Source: Streptomyces phaeolivaceus (GTDB taxonomy: Bacteria; Actinomycetota; Actinomycetes; Streptomycetales; Streptomycetaceae). From it: 64,000 nt of DNA. Below are positions 17,413 through 25,525 of the stretch, in pieces. A program made the translations under genes and the position numbers. Positions within the stretch are counted from its first letter, which is position 1; each line of letters starts with the position of its first letter. The DNA lies in NCBI RefSeq assembly GCF_009184865.1, contig NZ_CP045096.1:2480001-2544000 (forward strand). Reading direction: 5' to 3'. The notes under the pieces are model-generated. The model saw only the letters and a program-made list of their open reading frames with translations. It was not told the origin of the DNA and made no database searches.

Positions 17413-18495
17413 TCAGCCGAGGCCGTCGACCGGGATCCGGCGGAAGGTGATCGTCTCGTACGCGCTGAAGTCGCCCGTCTCGTACAGCAGTCCGACGGTG
17501 TCCTCGTCGACGCGGACCAGGTCGGAGTAGGCGGCGGGCAGGCCGTCGACGGTGTGCGCGGGGCGCCAGGTGACGCCGTGGTCCGTGCTGGCGCGGACGG
17601 TCATCAGGGCGCGGAAGCCGGGGTCGGCGGGGCCGGAGTAGAGGAGCAGATCGGGGTCGCGGAGCTGGAGGACGCTGCCCTCGACGACCGGGCCGACGAG
17701 GCCCGCCTGCGGCCGGAAGGGTTTGGTGAGGGTCTCACCGCCGTCCTGCGAGTACGCGTCGGCGCGGGTGCCGGGGGCCGGGGAGTCGTTGCGGGTGTTG
17801 AAGTAGACGCGGCCGTCGGGGAGTTCGGTGGCGGTGGTCTCGTTGGCGTTGATGTGGCCGTCCGTGTTGTCGTCGACGTAGCCGATGCGCCAGGTGGTGC
17901 CCTCGTCGTCGCTCAGCAGACAGTGTCCGCCGTTGTACTTGCCCTCCGTGCCGTTGTCGGTGCCGGTGGGCGGGAGGGAGTGGTTGGCGGGGACGACGAC
18001 GCGGCCGGTGGAGAGCCGGAGCGCGTGGCCGGGGGTGGTGGCGTACCAGCGCCACTCGGGCTTCTTGGTCTGGGCGGTGATCTCCCGGGGGCCGGACCAG
18101 GTGGCTCCCTCGTCGTCGCTGTGCCGCACCCAGACCCGGCGCCCGTCGGCCGCGCTCACGGCGCCGCGCCGGATGGCGTCCTCGGTGGCGTGGGCGGCGT
18201 TGCGGACGTGCACCAGCAGGATCCGGCCGGTGTCGAGGACGACGGGGGCGGGGTTGCCCGCGAGGGAGTCGCCGTTCTCGGCGGCGACCTGGAGCGGGCC
18301 CCAGGTCCGGCCGCCGTCCGTGGACCGCTTCACCACGATGTCGATGTTCCCGAAGTCCTCCCGCCCGCCGACCCGTCCCTCGCAGAAGGCGAGCAGATCG
18401 CCGGAGGCGGTGACGACGACCGCCGGGATCCGGAAGCTGGCGTAGCCCTCGCGGCCGGCGTGGAAGGGGGTGCTGGTCTCGGGGGTGAGGGTCAC
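17413..18495 (-). CDS. Exo-alpha-sialidase-like glycosidase (GH33-type propeller)
   Basis: A 360-aa six-bladed propeller protein with the sialidase hallmarks: the arginine motif FRIP at 21-24, at least four Asp boxes (STDGGRTWG near 58, SDDEGATWS, SDDEGTTWR, STDHGVTWR) and the late nucleophile region LLYETGDFSAYE near 338-349. Known relatives release terminal sialic acids. There is no signal peptide, so it is either cytoplasmic or exported in an unusual way; many Streptomyces paralogues share this. The substrate could be another sugar. No sialic acid catabolic genes are beside it. Confidence 0.8.
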   Translation of the reverse strand: MTLTPETSTPFHAGREGYASFRIPAVVVTASGDLLAFCEGRVGGREDFGNIDIVVKRSTDGGRTWGPLQVAAENGDSLAGNPAPVVLDTGRILLVHVRNAAHATEDAIRRGAVSAADGRRVWVRHSDDEGATWSGPREITAQTKKPEWRWYATTPGHALRLSTGRVVVPANHSLPPTGTDNGTEGKYNGGHCLLSDDEGTTWRIGYVDDNTDGHINANETTATELPDGRVYFNTRNDSPAPGTRADAYSQDGGETLTKPFRPQAGLVGPVVEGSVLQLRDPDLLLYSGPADPGFRALMTVRASTDHGVTWRPAHTVDGLPAAYSDLVRVDEDTVGLLYETGDFSAYETITFRRIPVDGLG

Positions 18496-18655
18496 TGGGG
18501 CTCCTGGTGTGGGGGGACGGTGAGCTGTGGGGGTGGGGTGCGGCTCGATTCCGGGGCCGGCTTCGGTTCCGCCGGTGCGGCGTGCGTGCCCGCCGCGGGC
18601 TAATTCCGGGTGAACTCCGGGTCACGAGTGTCCGGTTGCGGCAGGATGCGGGCGC

Positions 18656-19258
18656 ATGGATGCCGTAAGGGTCGCTTTGTTGCGTGACGTGCTCGCCGGG
18701 ACCGAGTGGCTGGCGGCCACCCGGCGGTTCGCGGGGGCGCTGCGGGGGTCCGTGGTGTCGTACGGCGGCGGGCTGCTGCTGGTGGGGACGGCCGAGTACG
18801 AGCCGTGGCATCTCACGGCCCATCTGGTGGACGAGGCGGCCTGGTCGGGTACGCCGGAGCTGTCCCCCACGCTCGTACGGCATCGGGCGCGGCCCTCGGA
18901 TCCGGCGCATCTCGCGGTGGGGCTCGGCCGGGTGTCGGCGGCCCGGCGGGGCGAGACCCTGCTCGTCGTGGCGCCCTCCGCGCCGGGCGCCGACCTGCTG
19001 GAGCGGGTGCACGACGCGCGGCGGGCCGGGGCGACGGTGCTCGCGCTGGACACCGGCGACCGGGAGCTGGACGCGCTGGCCCACGAGGCGCTGGCGGCGC
19101 CCGCCGAACCGGATGTCGACCTGGACACCGTGCAGCACCTGGTCGGCGCGGCCGTCGGGGAGAACGCGCCGCCGGTCCCGCGCGGGCGGCGCCGCTTCCG
19201 TGACCGCCTCTCCCGCCTCACCGACCAGCTGACCTCACCGCCGCCCACCCACTGGTGA
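18656..19258 (+). CDS. Conserved protein of unknown function
   Basis: A 200-aa soluble protein I cannot assign. An alpha/beta pattern (VVSYGGGLLLVGTAEY, TLLVVAPSAPGADLLERV, GATVLALDTGDRELDALAHEA) resembles the sugar-isomerase (SIS)-like fold, and the C-terminus is basic. The ATG is preceded by a G-rich region. It is divergent from the sialidase gene and followed by a long dyad. The role is not inferred beyond possible binding of a phosphosugar-like ligand. Confidence 0.6.
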   Translation: MDAVRVALLRDVLAGTEWLAATRRFAGALRGSVVSYGGGLLLVGTAEYEPWHLTAHLVDEAAWSGTPELSPTLVRHRARPSDPAHLAVGLGRVSAARRGETLLVVAPSAPGADLLERVHDARRAGATVLALDTGDRELDALAHEALAAPAEPDVDLDTVQHLVGAAVGENAPPVPRGRRRFRDRLSRLTDQLTSPPPTHW

Positions 19259-19301
19259 TCCCGGTCCGCCGCACCCCGCGCGATCCCCGGGCGGTCGTCC
19301 T

Positions 19302-19360
19302 CGATTCAACCAATGATCACCACTGTGTGTGGGAAGTGTGCGCACAGTGTGATTGAATCG
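19302..19360. promoter_or_regulatory. Long interrupted dyad upstream of the MHYT gene
   Basis: CGATTCAA (19302-19309) pairs with TTGAATCG (19353-19360). Inside it, ATCA-c-CACTGTG (19316-19327) pairs with CACAGTG-TGAT (19343-19353). The nested symmetry spans 59 bp, about 85 bp before the MHYT start. It could be an operator for a dimeric regulator or an RNA hairpin that ends upstream transcription. Confidence 0.55.
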
Positions 19361-19444
19361 TGCCACCTCGGCCAAATGGCTTGAATCAGTCGTTCGAGCC
19401 GCCGAACCGAGTCGGATCTCATGTGCGCCAGGGGAGGGCCCTAC

Positions 19445-20284
19445 ATGAACGCCACCGTCTCCAACTTCTATTACGGCGCCGCGACCCCGGTCGCGGCGTA
19501 TCTGATGGCCTGCCTCGGGGCGGCGCTCGGGCTGCGGTGCACGACCCGCTCGCTCAGACGCCCGCACCGCAGGGCCGGGTGGCTGACCCTGGGCGCGATA
19601 TCCATCGGCTGCGGCATCTGGACCATGCACTTCATCGCCATGATCGGCTTCAACGTCCAGGGCGCGCTGGTCGACTACGACACCACGAAGACCCTGCTCA
19701 GCCTCGCCGTCGCCATCGGCGTCGTCGCGGTCGGGGTGTTCCTCGTCGGCCACCGGGGCGGTTCCCCGCTGACGCTGGCGACGGCCGGCACGATCACCGG
19801 GCTCGGGGTCGCGGCCATGCACTACCTCGGTATGGCCGCCGTGCACACCAACGGCACGCTCCACTACGACACCGCGACGGTGGTCCTCTCCGTCGTGATC
19901 GCCGTCGCGGCGGCCACGGCGGCCCTGTGGGCGGCGGTCTCCATCCACACCCTGTGGGCCAGCCTCGGGGCGAGCATGGTGATGGGCGTGGCCGTGACCG
20001 GGATGCACTACACCGGCATGGCCTCCGTCTCCGTCCATCTCACCGGCCGGTCCGCCGTCTCGCAGTCCTCCGCCGATCTGCTGTCGTTCCTGCTGGCCAT
20101 GCTCGCGGGCCCGCTCGTGGTCCTGCTGATCGCCGCCGTCATCGTCATGTTCGACCCCGACATGGTGCTCGGCGACACGGAGTGGGACCGCACGGCACCC
20201 GCCCCGCGCGAGGCCGGCACCGGCGCCCCCGCACGCCACCGGGCCCCGCACGACGGCCGCCCCTCCACCCCCGCGGAGTGGTGA
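19445..20284 (+). CDS. MHYT-domain integral membrane sensor protein
   Basis: A 279-aa protein with seven TM segments and repeated MHYT-type motifs: TMHFIAM in the second segment, AAMHYLGM near 130, TGMHYTGM near 185. MHYT domains are proposed to bind copper and sense O2, CO or NO. Unlike many family members this one has no cytoplasmic GGDEF or kinase output, only a short charged C-terminal tail. The ATG at 19445 has GGGGAGG 7 bp upstream. It is preceded by a strong dyad. The stop codon lies in a 22-bp tandem repeat. Confidence 0.85.
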   Translation: MNATVSNFYYGAATPVAAYLMACLGAALGLRCTTRSLRRPHRRAGWLTLGAISIGCGIWTMHFIAMIGFNVQGALVDYDTTKTLLSLAVAIGVVAVGVFLVGHRGGSPLTLATAGTITGLGVAAMHYLGMAAVHTNGTLHYDTATVVLSVVIAVAAATAALWAAVSIHTLWASLGASMVMGVAVTGMHYTGMASVSVHLTGRSAVSQSSADLLSFLLAMLAGPLVVLLIAAVIVMFDPDMVLGDTEWDRTAPAPREAGTGAPARHRAPHDGRPSTPAEW

Positions 20285-20324
20285 CCCCACCCTCGCGGAG
20301 TGGTGACCTCCACCCCGGCGGAGT
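20265..20324 (+). repeat. 22-bp tandem repeat spanning the MHYT stop codon
   Basis: Two near-identical 22-bp copies (20265-20286, 20287-20308; core GCGGAGTGGTGACC) and a partial third copy to 20324. The first copy contains the TGA stop, and the second places a TGA in another frame 22 bp later. Confidence 0.9.
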
Positions 20325-20345
20325 ACGAAAGGGCGGCCCGGGAGA

Positions 20346-20573
20346 TCAGGCGTCGGGCTCCCCGGACGGGGCGTCGTGCCAGCGCGGGTCCGTCTCCCAC
20401 TCCGCGTTGCGTTCGCGGGCCGTCTCCATGGCCCGGGTGGCTTCCTCGCGGGAGGCGTAGGGGCCCATACGGTCCTTGCCGGGGCAGTCGGGGCCCTCTT
20501 CGACCTTCTTGTGCTCCAGGCAGTAGAACCACTCGCCGGGCTTGCCGACCGTGCGCCGCTTGAACAGGGGCAT
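20346..20573 (-). CDS. Small SPOR-like conserved protein
   Basis: A 75-aa hydrophilic protein ([18 protein letters not shown]...) with two cysteines and a segment [20 protein letters not shown] that resembles the end of SPOR peptidoglycan-binding repeats. Small proteins of this kind are widely conserved in Streptomyces next to methionine aminopeptidase, as here (divergent, 76 bp apart). No signal peptide is visible. Function unknown; the SPOR relation is weak and rests on one segment. Confidence 0.65.
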   Translation of the reverse strand: MPLFKRRTVGKPGEWFYCLEHKKVEEGPDCPGKDRMGPYASREEATRAMETARERNAEWETDPRWHDAPSGEPDA

Positions 20574-20649
20574 GACCTTCAGTTCCCTTCACCAGTCGTC
20601 ACGACGTACCCAGCATGGTCCCCCGCGACCGCTGGTTAAAATCGCTGGC

Positions 20650-21507
20650 ATGTCTGGCCAGTCGCTGCTCGCACCGGGGAAGCTCTCCCCCGCCCGCCCC
20701 GTCCCGGGGAACATCCGCCGACCCGAGTACGTGGGCAAGCCCGCCCCGACTCCGTACACCGGGCCGGAGGTGCAGACCGCCGAGACGATCGAGGCGATGC
20801 GGATCGCCGGCCGGATCGCCGCGCGGGCGATGGCCGAGGCGGCCAAGCACATCGCCCCCGGGGTCACCACGGACGAGCTGGACCGGGTCGCGCACGAGTA
20901 CATGTGCGACCACGGGGCCTATCCGTCGACGCTCGGCTACCGCGGCTTCCCCAAGTCGCTGTGCACCTCGGTCAACGAGGTCATCTGCCACGGCATCCCC
21001 GACTCGACCGTGCTGAACGACGGCGACATCGTCAACCTCGACGTGACGGCGTACATCGGCGGCGTGCACGGCGACAACAACGCCACCTACCTGGTGGGGG
21101 ACGTGGACGAGGAGTCCTCGCTGCTCGTCGAGCGGACCCGGGAGTCGCTCGCCCGCGCCATCAAGGCGGTGCGGCCCGGACGGCAGATCAACATCATCGG
21201 GCGGGTCATCGAGTCGTACGCGAAGCGGTTCGGGTACGGCGTCGTGCGGGACTTCACCGGGCACGGGATCAACTCGTCGTTCCACTCCGGGCTGATCGTC
21301 CCGCACTACGACTCCCCGCACGCCACGACCGTGATCCAGACCGGGATGACGTTCACGATCGAGCCGATGCTGACGCTCGGGTCGTACGACTACGACATGT
21401 GGGACGACGGCTGGACGGTCGTGACGAAGGACCGGAAGCGGACCGCGCAGTTCGAGCACACGCTGGTGGTGACGGAGAGCGGCGCGGAGATCCTCACCCT
21501 GCCGTAG
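20650..21507 (+). CDS. map: Methionine aminopeptidase, type I
   Basis: Removes the initiator methionine from nascent proteins. The 285-aa enzyme carries the five metal ligands in conserved settings: [27 protein letters not shown] and QFEHT. It has the N-terminal extension (about 40 residues, RRPEYVGKP) of the longer actinobacterial isozyme but no SH3 motif. No SD precedes the ATG; a TAAAAT box (20637-20642) places a transcript start close to the ATG, suggesting a leaderless mRNA. It is the stand-alone MAP, not the ribosomal-operon copy. Confidence 0.94.
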   Translation: MSGQSLLAPGKLSPARPVPGNIRRPEYVGKPAPTPYTGPEVQTAETIEAMRIAGRIAARAMAEAAKHIAPGVTTDELDRVAHEYMCDHGAYPSTLGYRGFPKSLCTSVNEVICHGIPDSTVLNDGDIVNLDVTAYIGGVHGDNNATYLVGDVDEESSLLVERTRESLARAIKAVRPGRQINIIGRVIESYAKRFGYGVVRDFTGHGINSSFHSGLIVPHYDSPHATTVIQTGMTFTIEPMLTLGSYDYDMWDDGWTVVTKDRKRTAQFEHTLVVTESGAEILTLP

Positions 21508-21642
21508 CACAGCATCGACACCGCCTCGGCGCAGCCCGCCGCCCGGCCTCCGCCGGACGGCGGGTTCTCTCTTGCGCGGATTCCCTGAGGGACCGGCGGG
21601 GATTCGGGGTAACGTTTTTACCGACAGGGAGTCGGGAACCTG

Positions 21643-21661
21643 TTGACTTAGGTAAACCTAA
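21643..21661. promoter_or_regulatory. Iron box (DmdR/DtxR-type operator) of the heme oxygenase gene
   Basis: TTGACTTAGGTAAACCTAA matches 14 of 19 positions of the TTAGGTTAGGCTAACCTAA iron-box consensus as I know it, and contains the perfect palindrome TTAGGT-AA-ACCTAA. It overlaps a TTGACT -35 candidate (21643-21648), with GAAAAT (21667-21672) as a possible -10. Iron-loaded DmdR would block transcription. Confidence 0.82.
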
Positions 21662-21726
21662 CCATGGAAAATGGCCGCAGGTTCTCGTCCATCCCAGTCC
21701 ATCCTCATATCGGCCCGGAGGCCCTC

Positions 21727-22404
21727 ATGAACGCGATGCACGCGTCGGACACTGACGCCACGGCGTTCTCCACGCTCATCCGCACCGCTTCGCACGAGCA
21801 GCACACCGAGGCGGAGTCCACGACGTTCATGGGCGACATGTTGGGCGGCAAACTCGGCGTCGAGGCGTACACGCGGTACACCGAGCAGCTGTGGTTCGTG
21901 TACGAGGCGTTGGAGAGCGCCGCGCCGGGGCTGGCCGGTGACCCGGTCGCCGGGCCGTTCATCCAGCCCGAGCTGATGCGGCTGCCCGCGCTGGAGCGGG
22001 ACCTGGAGCATCTGCGCGGCCCCGACTGGCGGACGACCCTCACGGCGCTGCCGGCGACCGAGGCGTACGCGGGGCGGGTGGCCGAGTGCGCGCGCACCTG
22101 GGCCGGCGGTTATGTGGCCCACCACTACACGCGGTATCTCGGGGACCTGTCCGGTGGGCAGATCATCCGGGACCGGGCCGAGAAGACGTGGGGCTTCGCC
22201 AAGAAGGGCGACGGGGTCCGGTTCTATGTGTTCGAGGAGATCACCAACCCGGCGGCGTTCAAGCGGGGGTACCGGGAGCTGCTGGACGGGGTGCGGGCCG
22301 ATGATCTGGAGAAGCAGCGGATCGTGACTGAGTGCAAGCGGGCGTTCGCGCTCAACACCGCGGTCTTTCTTGCCTTGGGGGAAGAGTTTCCGTTGAGCGC
22401 GTGA
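21727..22404 (+). CDS. hmuO: Heme oxygenase (biliverdin-producing)
   Basis: Opens heme to biliverdin, CO and ferrous iron, allowing heme to serve as an iron source. The 225-aa protein shows the HO family signatures: the proximal-His region SHEQHTEAESTTFM (His26 by alignment with corynebacterial HmuO) and the distal-helix motif YLGDLSGGQ near 136-144. GGAGG lies 5 bp before the chosen ATG; an upstream in-frame ATG at 21664 overlaps the promoter. An iron box in the promoter indicates iron-repressed expression. It sits at the left edge of an iron-uptake island with a heme-type permease/ATPase and Efe genes. Confidence 0.93.
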   Translation: MNAMHASDTDATAFSTLIRTASHEQHTEAESTTFMGDMLGGKLGVEAYTRYTEQLWFVYEALESAAPGLAGDPVAGPFIQPELMRLPALERDLEHLRGPDWRTTLTALPATEAYAGRVAECARTWAGGYVAHHYTRYLGDLSGGQIIRDRAEKTWGFAKKGDGVRFYVFEEITNPAAFKRGYRELLDGVRADDLEKQRIVTECKRAFALNTAVFLALGEEFPLSA

Positions 22405-22429
22405 CGGCTCCGCCGGGGGGTCGGTTGTT

Positions 22430-22481
22430 CGCCGCGGGTGGGTGGGGGCTGGTCGCGCGGTTCCCCGCGCCCCTTAAAAGC
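22430..22481. repeat. GC-rich dispersed repeat after hmuO
   Basis: Another copy of the repeat (core CGCGGTTCCCCGCGCCCCTT), lying between the convergent hmuO and PhzF-like genes, followed by TAAAAGCACGGGG. It probably helps to end transcription. Confidence 0.75.
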
Positions 22482-22512
22482 ACGGGGTACCCCCCTGGCT
22501 ACCGAAGGCGCC

Positions 22513-23196
22513 CTATCGCTCCAGGAAGACTCTGCCGCCTACCTCCACCCAGCCGTGCGGCTGCGGGGCCGTCAGGAGCTGGGAACCTGTGCCCTGGGTG
22601 ATGTTCAGGGCTCGGCCGAGGTGGGCGGTGAGTTGGAGGGCCGCCGCTCCTGTGGCCTCGTCCTCGTCGACGCCGTCGTCGCGGCCGGGGAAGGCGCGGG
22701 CGCGGACACGGCCGGCGGCCTCGTCCTCCCAGGCCCAGGCGTAGATCCTCCCCCAGACTTCGTCCGGGGGGACCCCCATCTCGCTTCGCTCGCCGGGCGG
22801 GGGGACGCGCAGGTCGTCGACCTCGGCGGCGGAGGCGTACTGGCGGAACGTACGGGGCGGGGCCCACTCCGGCAGGGCCTCGATCCAGCTGAACTCGCCG
22901 TCCAGCCGGGCCCCGACCACACCGGCCGGGGTGACCAGTTCGGGTACGTCCAGCAGCCAGGCGGCGCCCACACAGGCGTTTCCGGCGAAGGGCAGGCGCA
23001 GCGAGGGGGTGTAGATGTCGATGACACCGCGCTCGGGGTCGTCCACGAACACGGTCTCGCCGAAGCCCAGTTTGGCGGCGAACTCCTGGCGCTCGGCGCG
23101 GTCGGGCATGACGGAGCCCTCGCGGACGACGCCCAGTTCGTTGCCGTATCCGCCGCGGGGTCCGCAGAACACACGCAGCACGTCGAAGTCGGTCAC
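22513..23196 (-). CDS. PhzF-family isomerase-like protein
   Basis: A 227-aa member of the PhzF/diaminopimelate-epimerase-fold family, with the typical early LRVFCG segment, GNELGVV, a FAGNACVGAAWLL half-site near 70-82 and a late DEATGAAALQL half-site near 180. Family members isomerise or epimerise small acids. The phenazine enzyme is only one of them, and no phenazine genes are near. Residues of about 134-152 appear to be translated from an inserted GC-rich palindromic repeat. The total length is below the 260-300 usual for PhzF, as in several short actinobacterial forms. Substrate unknown. Confidence 0.75.
   Translation of the reverse strand: MTDFDVLRVFCGPRGGYGNELGVVREGSVMPDRAERQEFAAKLGFGETVFVDDPERGVIDIYTPSLRLPFAGNACVGAAWLLDVPELVTPAGVVGARLDGEFSWIEALPEWAPPRTFRQYASAAEVDDLRVPPPGERSEMGVPPDEVWGRIYAWAWEDEAAGRVRARAFPGRDDGVDEDEATGAAALQLTAHLGRALNITQGTGSQLLTAPQPHGWVEVGGRVFLER
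22747..22780. repeat. Palindromic GC-rich repeat inside the PhzF-like gene
   Basis: CTCCCCCAGACTTCGTC followed by CGGGGGGACCCCCATC can fold as a C5/G5 hairpin. It resembles the intergenic repeat at 45018-45060, which shares CTCCCCCA, GACTTCG and ACCCCCATC. It stays in frame in the PhzF-like gene. Confidence 0.7.
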
Positions 23197-23293
23197 CCCC
23201 GCATTGAAACATCAACCGGCCCCGGGTCGTGCCAGGTCACCGCAGTGCGGGACGGCGATCGGGCGCGGCAGATCCCACCCATGAGAGGACCAA

Positions 23294-24463
23294 GTGACCG
23301 TACTGGACAAGCCGGTGGAGCCGGTCGAGCCGGAGAGGTCCGACGGGCCCAGGGAGTCCGGTGGGCGCCGGGAGTCCGGTGAGCCCCGGCCCACCGCGCC
23401 CGTGCCCGCCGCCCCCGCTTCCGCCTCCGCCCGCCGTCGCGCCCCTCTCCTCCTCACCGTCGGACTCGTCGCCGCCCTTCTCGTCCTGGTGCCCGTGGCC
23501 GGTGGGCTCGGGGCCTATCCGATCCCCACCGGTGATGTGATCTCCTCGGTCGTCCATCGGATCGGGCTCGGCGGGGCGGAGCTGGAGCGGGTGCCCGAGT
23601 CGGTGCTGTGGAACGTGCGGTTCCCGAGGATCGTGCTGGCGCTGCTGATCGGGGCGTCGCTCGGCTGCGCGGGGGCGCTGATGCAGGGGATCTTCGGGAA
23701 CCCGCTGGCGGAACCGAGTGTCATCGGGGTGTCGCTGGGCGCGGCGGTGGGCGCGGTCGCCACGATCGCGTTCGGGATCACGTTCCTCGGGAACTGGACG
23801 GTGTCCGTCTTCGCGTTCGTCGCCGGTCTCATCACCGTGTTGGTCGTGTATGCCATGTCCCGGTCGGGCGGGCGTACGGAGGTCGTGACGCTGATCCTCA
23901 CCGGGATCGCGGTGAACGCGTTCGCGGGGGCCACGATCGGGCTGTTCATCTTCCTGGCGGAGGACACGGCGGCCGTCAACCAGATCACGTTCTGGCAGCT
24001 GGGCTCGCTCGCGCAGTCGACCTGGCCGAAGGTGCTCGCGGTGCTGCCGTGCGCGGCGATCGGGCTGATCGTGGCGCCCTTCTACGCGCGGCGGCTGGAT
24101 CTGCTCGCGCTGGGCGAGCGGCCGGCCCGGCATCTCGGGGTGGACGTGGAGCGGCTGCGGATCGTGCTGATCCTGGTCGTCGCGCTGCTGACCGCCGCCG
24201 CCGTGAGCGTGTCGGGGGTCATCGGGTTCGTCGGGCTGGTCATCCCGCACCTGCTGCGGATGGCGGCCGGGCCGGGGCACCGGTTCCTGATCCCGGGGAG
24301 CGCGCTCGCCGGGGCGGTCGTGCTGCTGGCGGCGGATCTCGCGGCCCGCACGATCGTCCAGCCCGCCGAACTGCCCCTCGGGGTCCTCACCGCGCTGATC
24401 GGCAGCCCGTTCTTCTTCTGGCTGCTCCGCAGGACCCGCCGCAGGCAAGGGGGTTGGGCATGA
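23294..24463 (+). CDS. hmuU: FecCD-family heme/siderophore ABC permease
   Basis: A 389-aa permease of an iron-chelate importer with about ten TM segments after a proline- and charge-rich N-terminal tail of some 50 residues. FecCD signatures include VRFPRIVLALLIGASLGCAG, MQGIFGNPLAEPSVIG and GFVGLVIPHLLR. It starts at GTG with GAGAGG 5 bp upstream and is coupled to the ATPase gene by ATGA. It probably imports heme or ferric siderophore; the neighbouring heme oxygenase favours heme. No substrate-binding protein gene is nearby, which is unusual. Confidence 0.85.
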   Translation: MTVLDKPVEPVEPERSDGPRESGGRRESGEPRPTAPVPAAPASASARRRAPLLLTVGLVAALLVLVPVAGGLGAYPIPTGDVISSVVHRIGLGGAELERVPESVLWNVRFPRIVLALLIGASLGCAGALMQGIFGNPLAEPSVIGVSLGAAVGAVATIAFGITFLGNWTVSVFAFVAGLITVLVVYAMSRSGGRTEVVTLILTGIAVNAFAGATIGLFIFLAEDTAAVNQITFWQLGSLAQSTWPKVLAVLPCAAIGLIVAPFYARRLDLLALGERPARHLGVDVERLRIVLILVVALLTAAAVSVSGVIGFVGLVIPHLLRMAAGPGHRFLIPGSALAGAVVLLAADLAARTIVQPAELPLGVLTALIGSPFFFWLLRRTRRRQGGWA

Positions 24464-25317
24464 GGTTCAGGATGAGCACGGCGTCCCTGCGGGGACGGCT
24501 GGGTTCCGGCGCCCCCACTCCCCCGGCCCCGGCCGGGCCCGGTGACGTGCTCGCCGAGGCCGAGGACGTGAGCGTCCGGCTCGGCGCCCGCGAAGTCCTC
24601 CACGGTGTGTCGATCGCCGCCCGCGCCGGCGAGGTGCTCGCCCTCGTCGGGCCCAACGGTGCTGGAAAATCAACCCTGTTGGGGGCTCTCGCCGCCGATA
24701 TGCCGGTGGACGGCGGGGTCGTACGGGTGCACGGGCGGCCGGCGGGCGAGTGGTCGGCGCCCGAACTCGCGCTGCGGCGGGCGGTGTTGCCGCAGTCGGC
24801 GGTGCTGTCGTTCCCGTTCACGGTGGAGGAGGTCGTACGGATGGGGCGGGCGCCGTGGGCGCGGCAGCCGGACATGTACGACGAGGACGACACGGCTGTC
24901 GCGGAGGCGATGGCGGTCACCGAGGTCACCGGGTTCGCGGCCCGGCCCTTCTCCGCGCTGAGCGGTGGCGAGCGGGCCCGGGTGGCGCTGGCGCGGGTGC
25001 TGGCCCAGCGGGCGCCGCTGCTGATGCTGGACGAGCCGACGGCCGCGTTGGACCTCAGGCACCAGGAGTTGGTGCTGCGGGTGTGCCGGGCGCGGGCGCG
25101 GGCCGGGGACGCGGTGGTGGTCGTGCTGCACGATCTGGGGCTCGCGGCGGCGTACGCGGACCGGGTGGCCGTCCTGCGCGACGGGCGGGTCGCGGCGGAC
25201 GGACCGCCGGCCGGGGTGTTCGAGGAAGCACTGCTGTCGGACGTGTACCGGCAGCCGGTCGAGGTGTTCCCGCATCCACGAACCGGCGATGTCCTGATCA
25301 CACCGAAACGGGGGTAA
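24460..25317 (+). CDS. hmuV: Heme/siderophore ABC importer ATPase (HmuV-like)
   Basis: The 285-aa nucleotide-binding subunit. Motifs: Walker A GPNGAGKST, signature LSGGERARVALARVL, Walker B LLMLDEPTAALD, switch VVLHDLGLAAAYADR. The pattern RRAVLPQ and FPFTVEEVVRMGR is typical of HmuV rather than of general FepC proteins, and the ending YRQPVEVFPHP fits. The ATG overlaps the permease stop. It forms a minimal two-gene transporter with hmuU. Confidence 0.86.
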   Translation: MRFRMSTASLRGRLGSGAPTPPAPAGPGDVLAEAEDVSVRLGAREVLHGVSIAARAGEVLALVGPNGAGKSTLLGALAADMPVDGGVVRVHGRPAGEWSAPELALRRAVLPQSAVLSFPFTVEEVVRMGRAPWARQPDMYDEDDTAVAEAMAVTEVTGFAARPFSALSGGERARVALARVLAQRAPLLMLDEPTAALDLRHQELVLRVCRARARAGDAVVVVLHDLGLAAAYADRVAVLRDGRVAADGPPAGVFEEALLSDVYRQPVEVFPHPRTGDVLITPKRG

Positions 25318-25445
25318 CAGGGTTCTTGACCTCGATCGGGGGCTCTTGACCCGCTCTTGACCGGAGTATGGGGGCTGTTTTGAGCCACTGTGATCCGGTC
25401 GTGCTCGCCCAGCCCCGAGGAGAGGGATTCACTGGACGCACAGCA

Positions 25446-25464
25446 ATTGGTTAGGTAAGCCTTA
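25446..25464. promoter_or_regulatory. Iron box upstream of efeO
   Basis: ATTGGTTAGGTAAGCCTTA matches about 13 of 19 positions of the DmdR iron-box consensus, with the half-sites TTAGGT and GCCTTA. It lies 62-80 bp before the efeO start and would make the efeO-efeB-efeU operon iron-repressed, like hmuO. Confidence 0.72.
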
Positions 25465-25525
25465 TGTAACCATGAGGCGGCCCAGCCTTTCCTGTGCGTC
25501 CCCCGTGTATCTCCTTGGAGCCGAA

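Noticed and set aside
22513..23196. Phenazine biosynthesis cluster
   Set aside because: Only a single PhzF-family gene is present and the family has many other roles; no other phz gene is visible.
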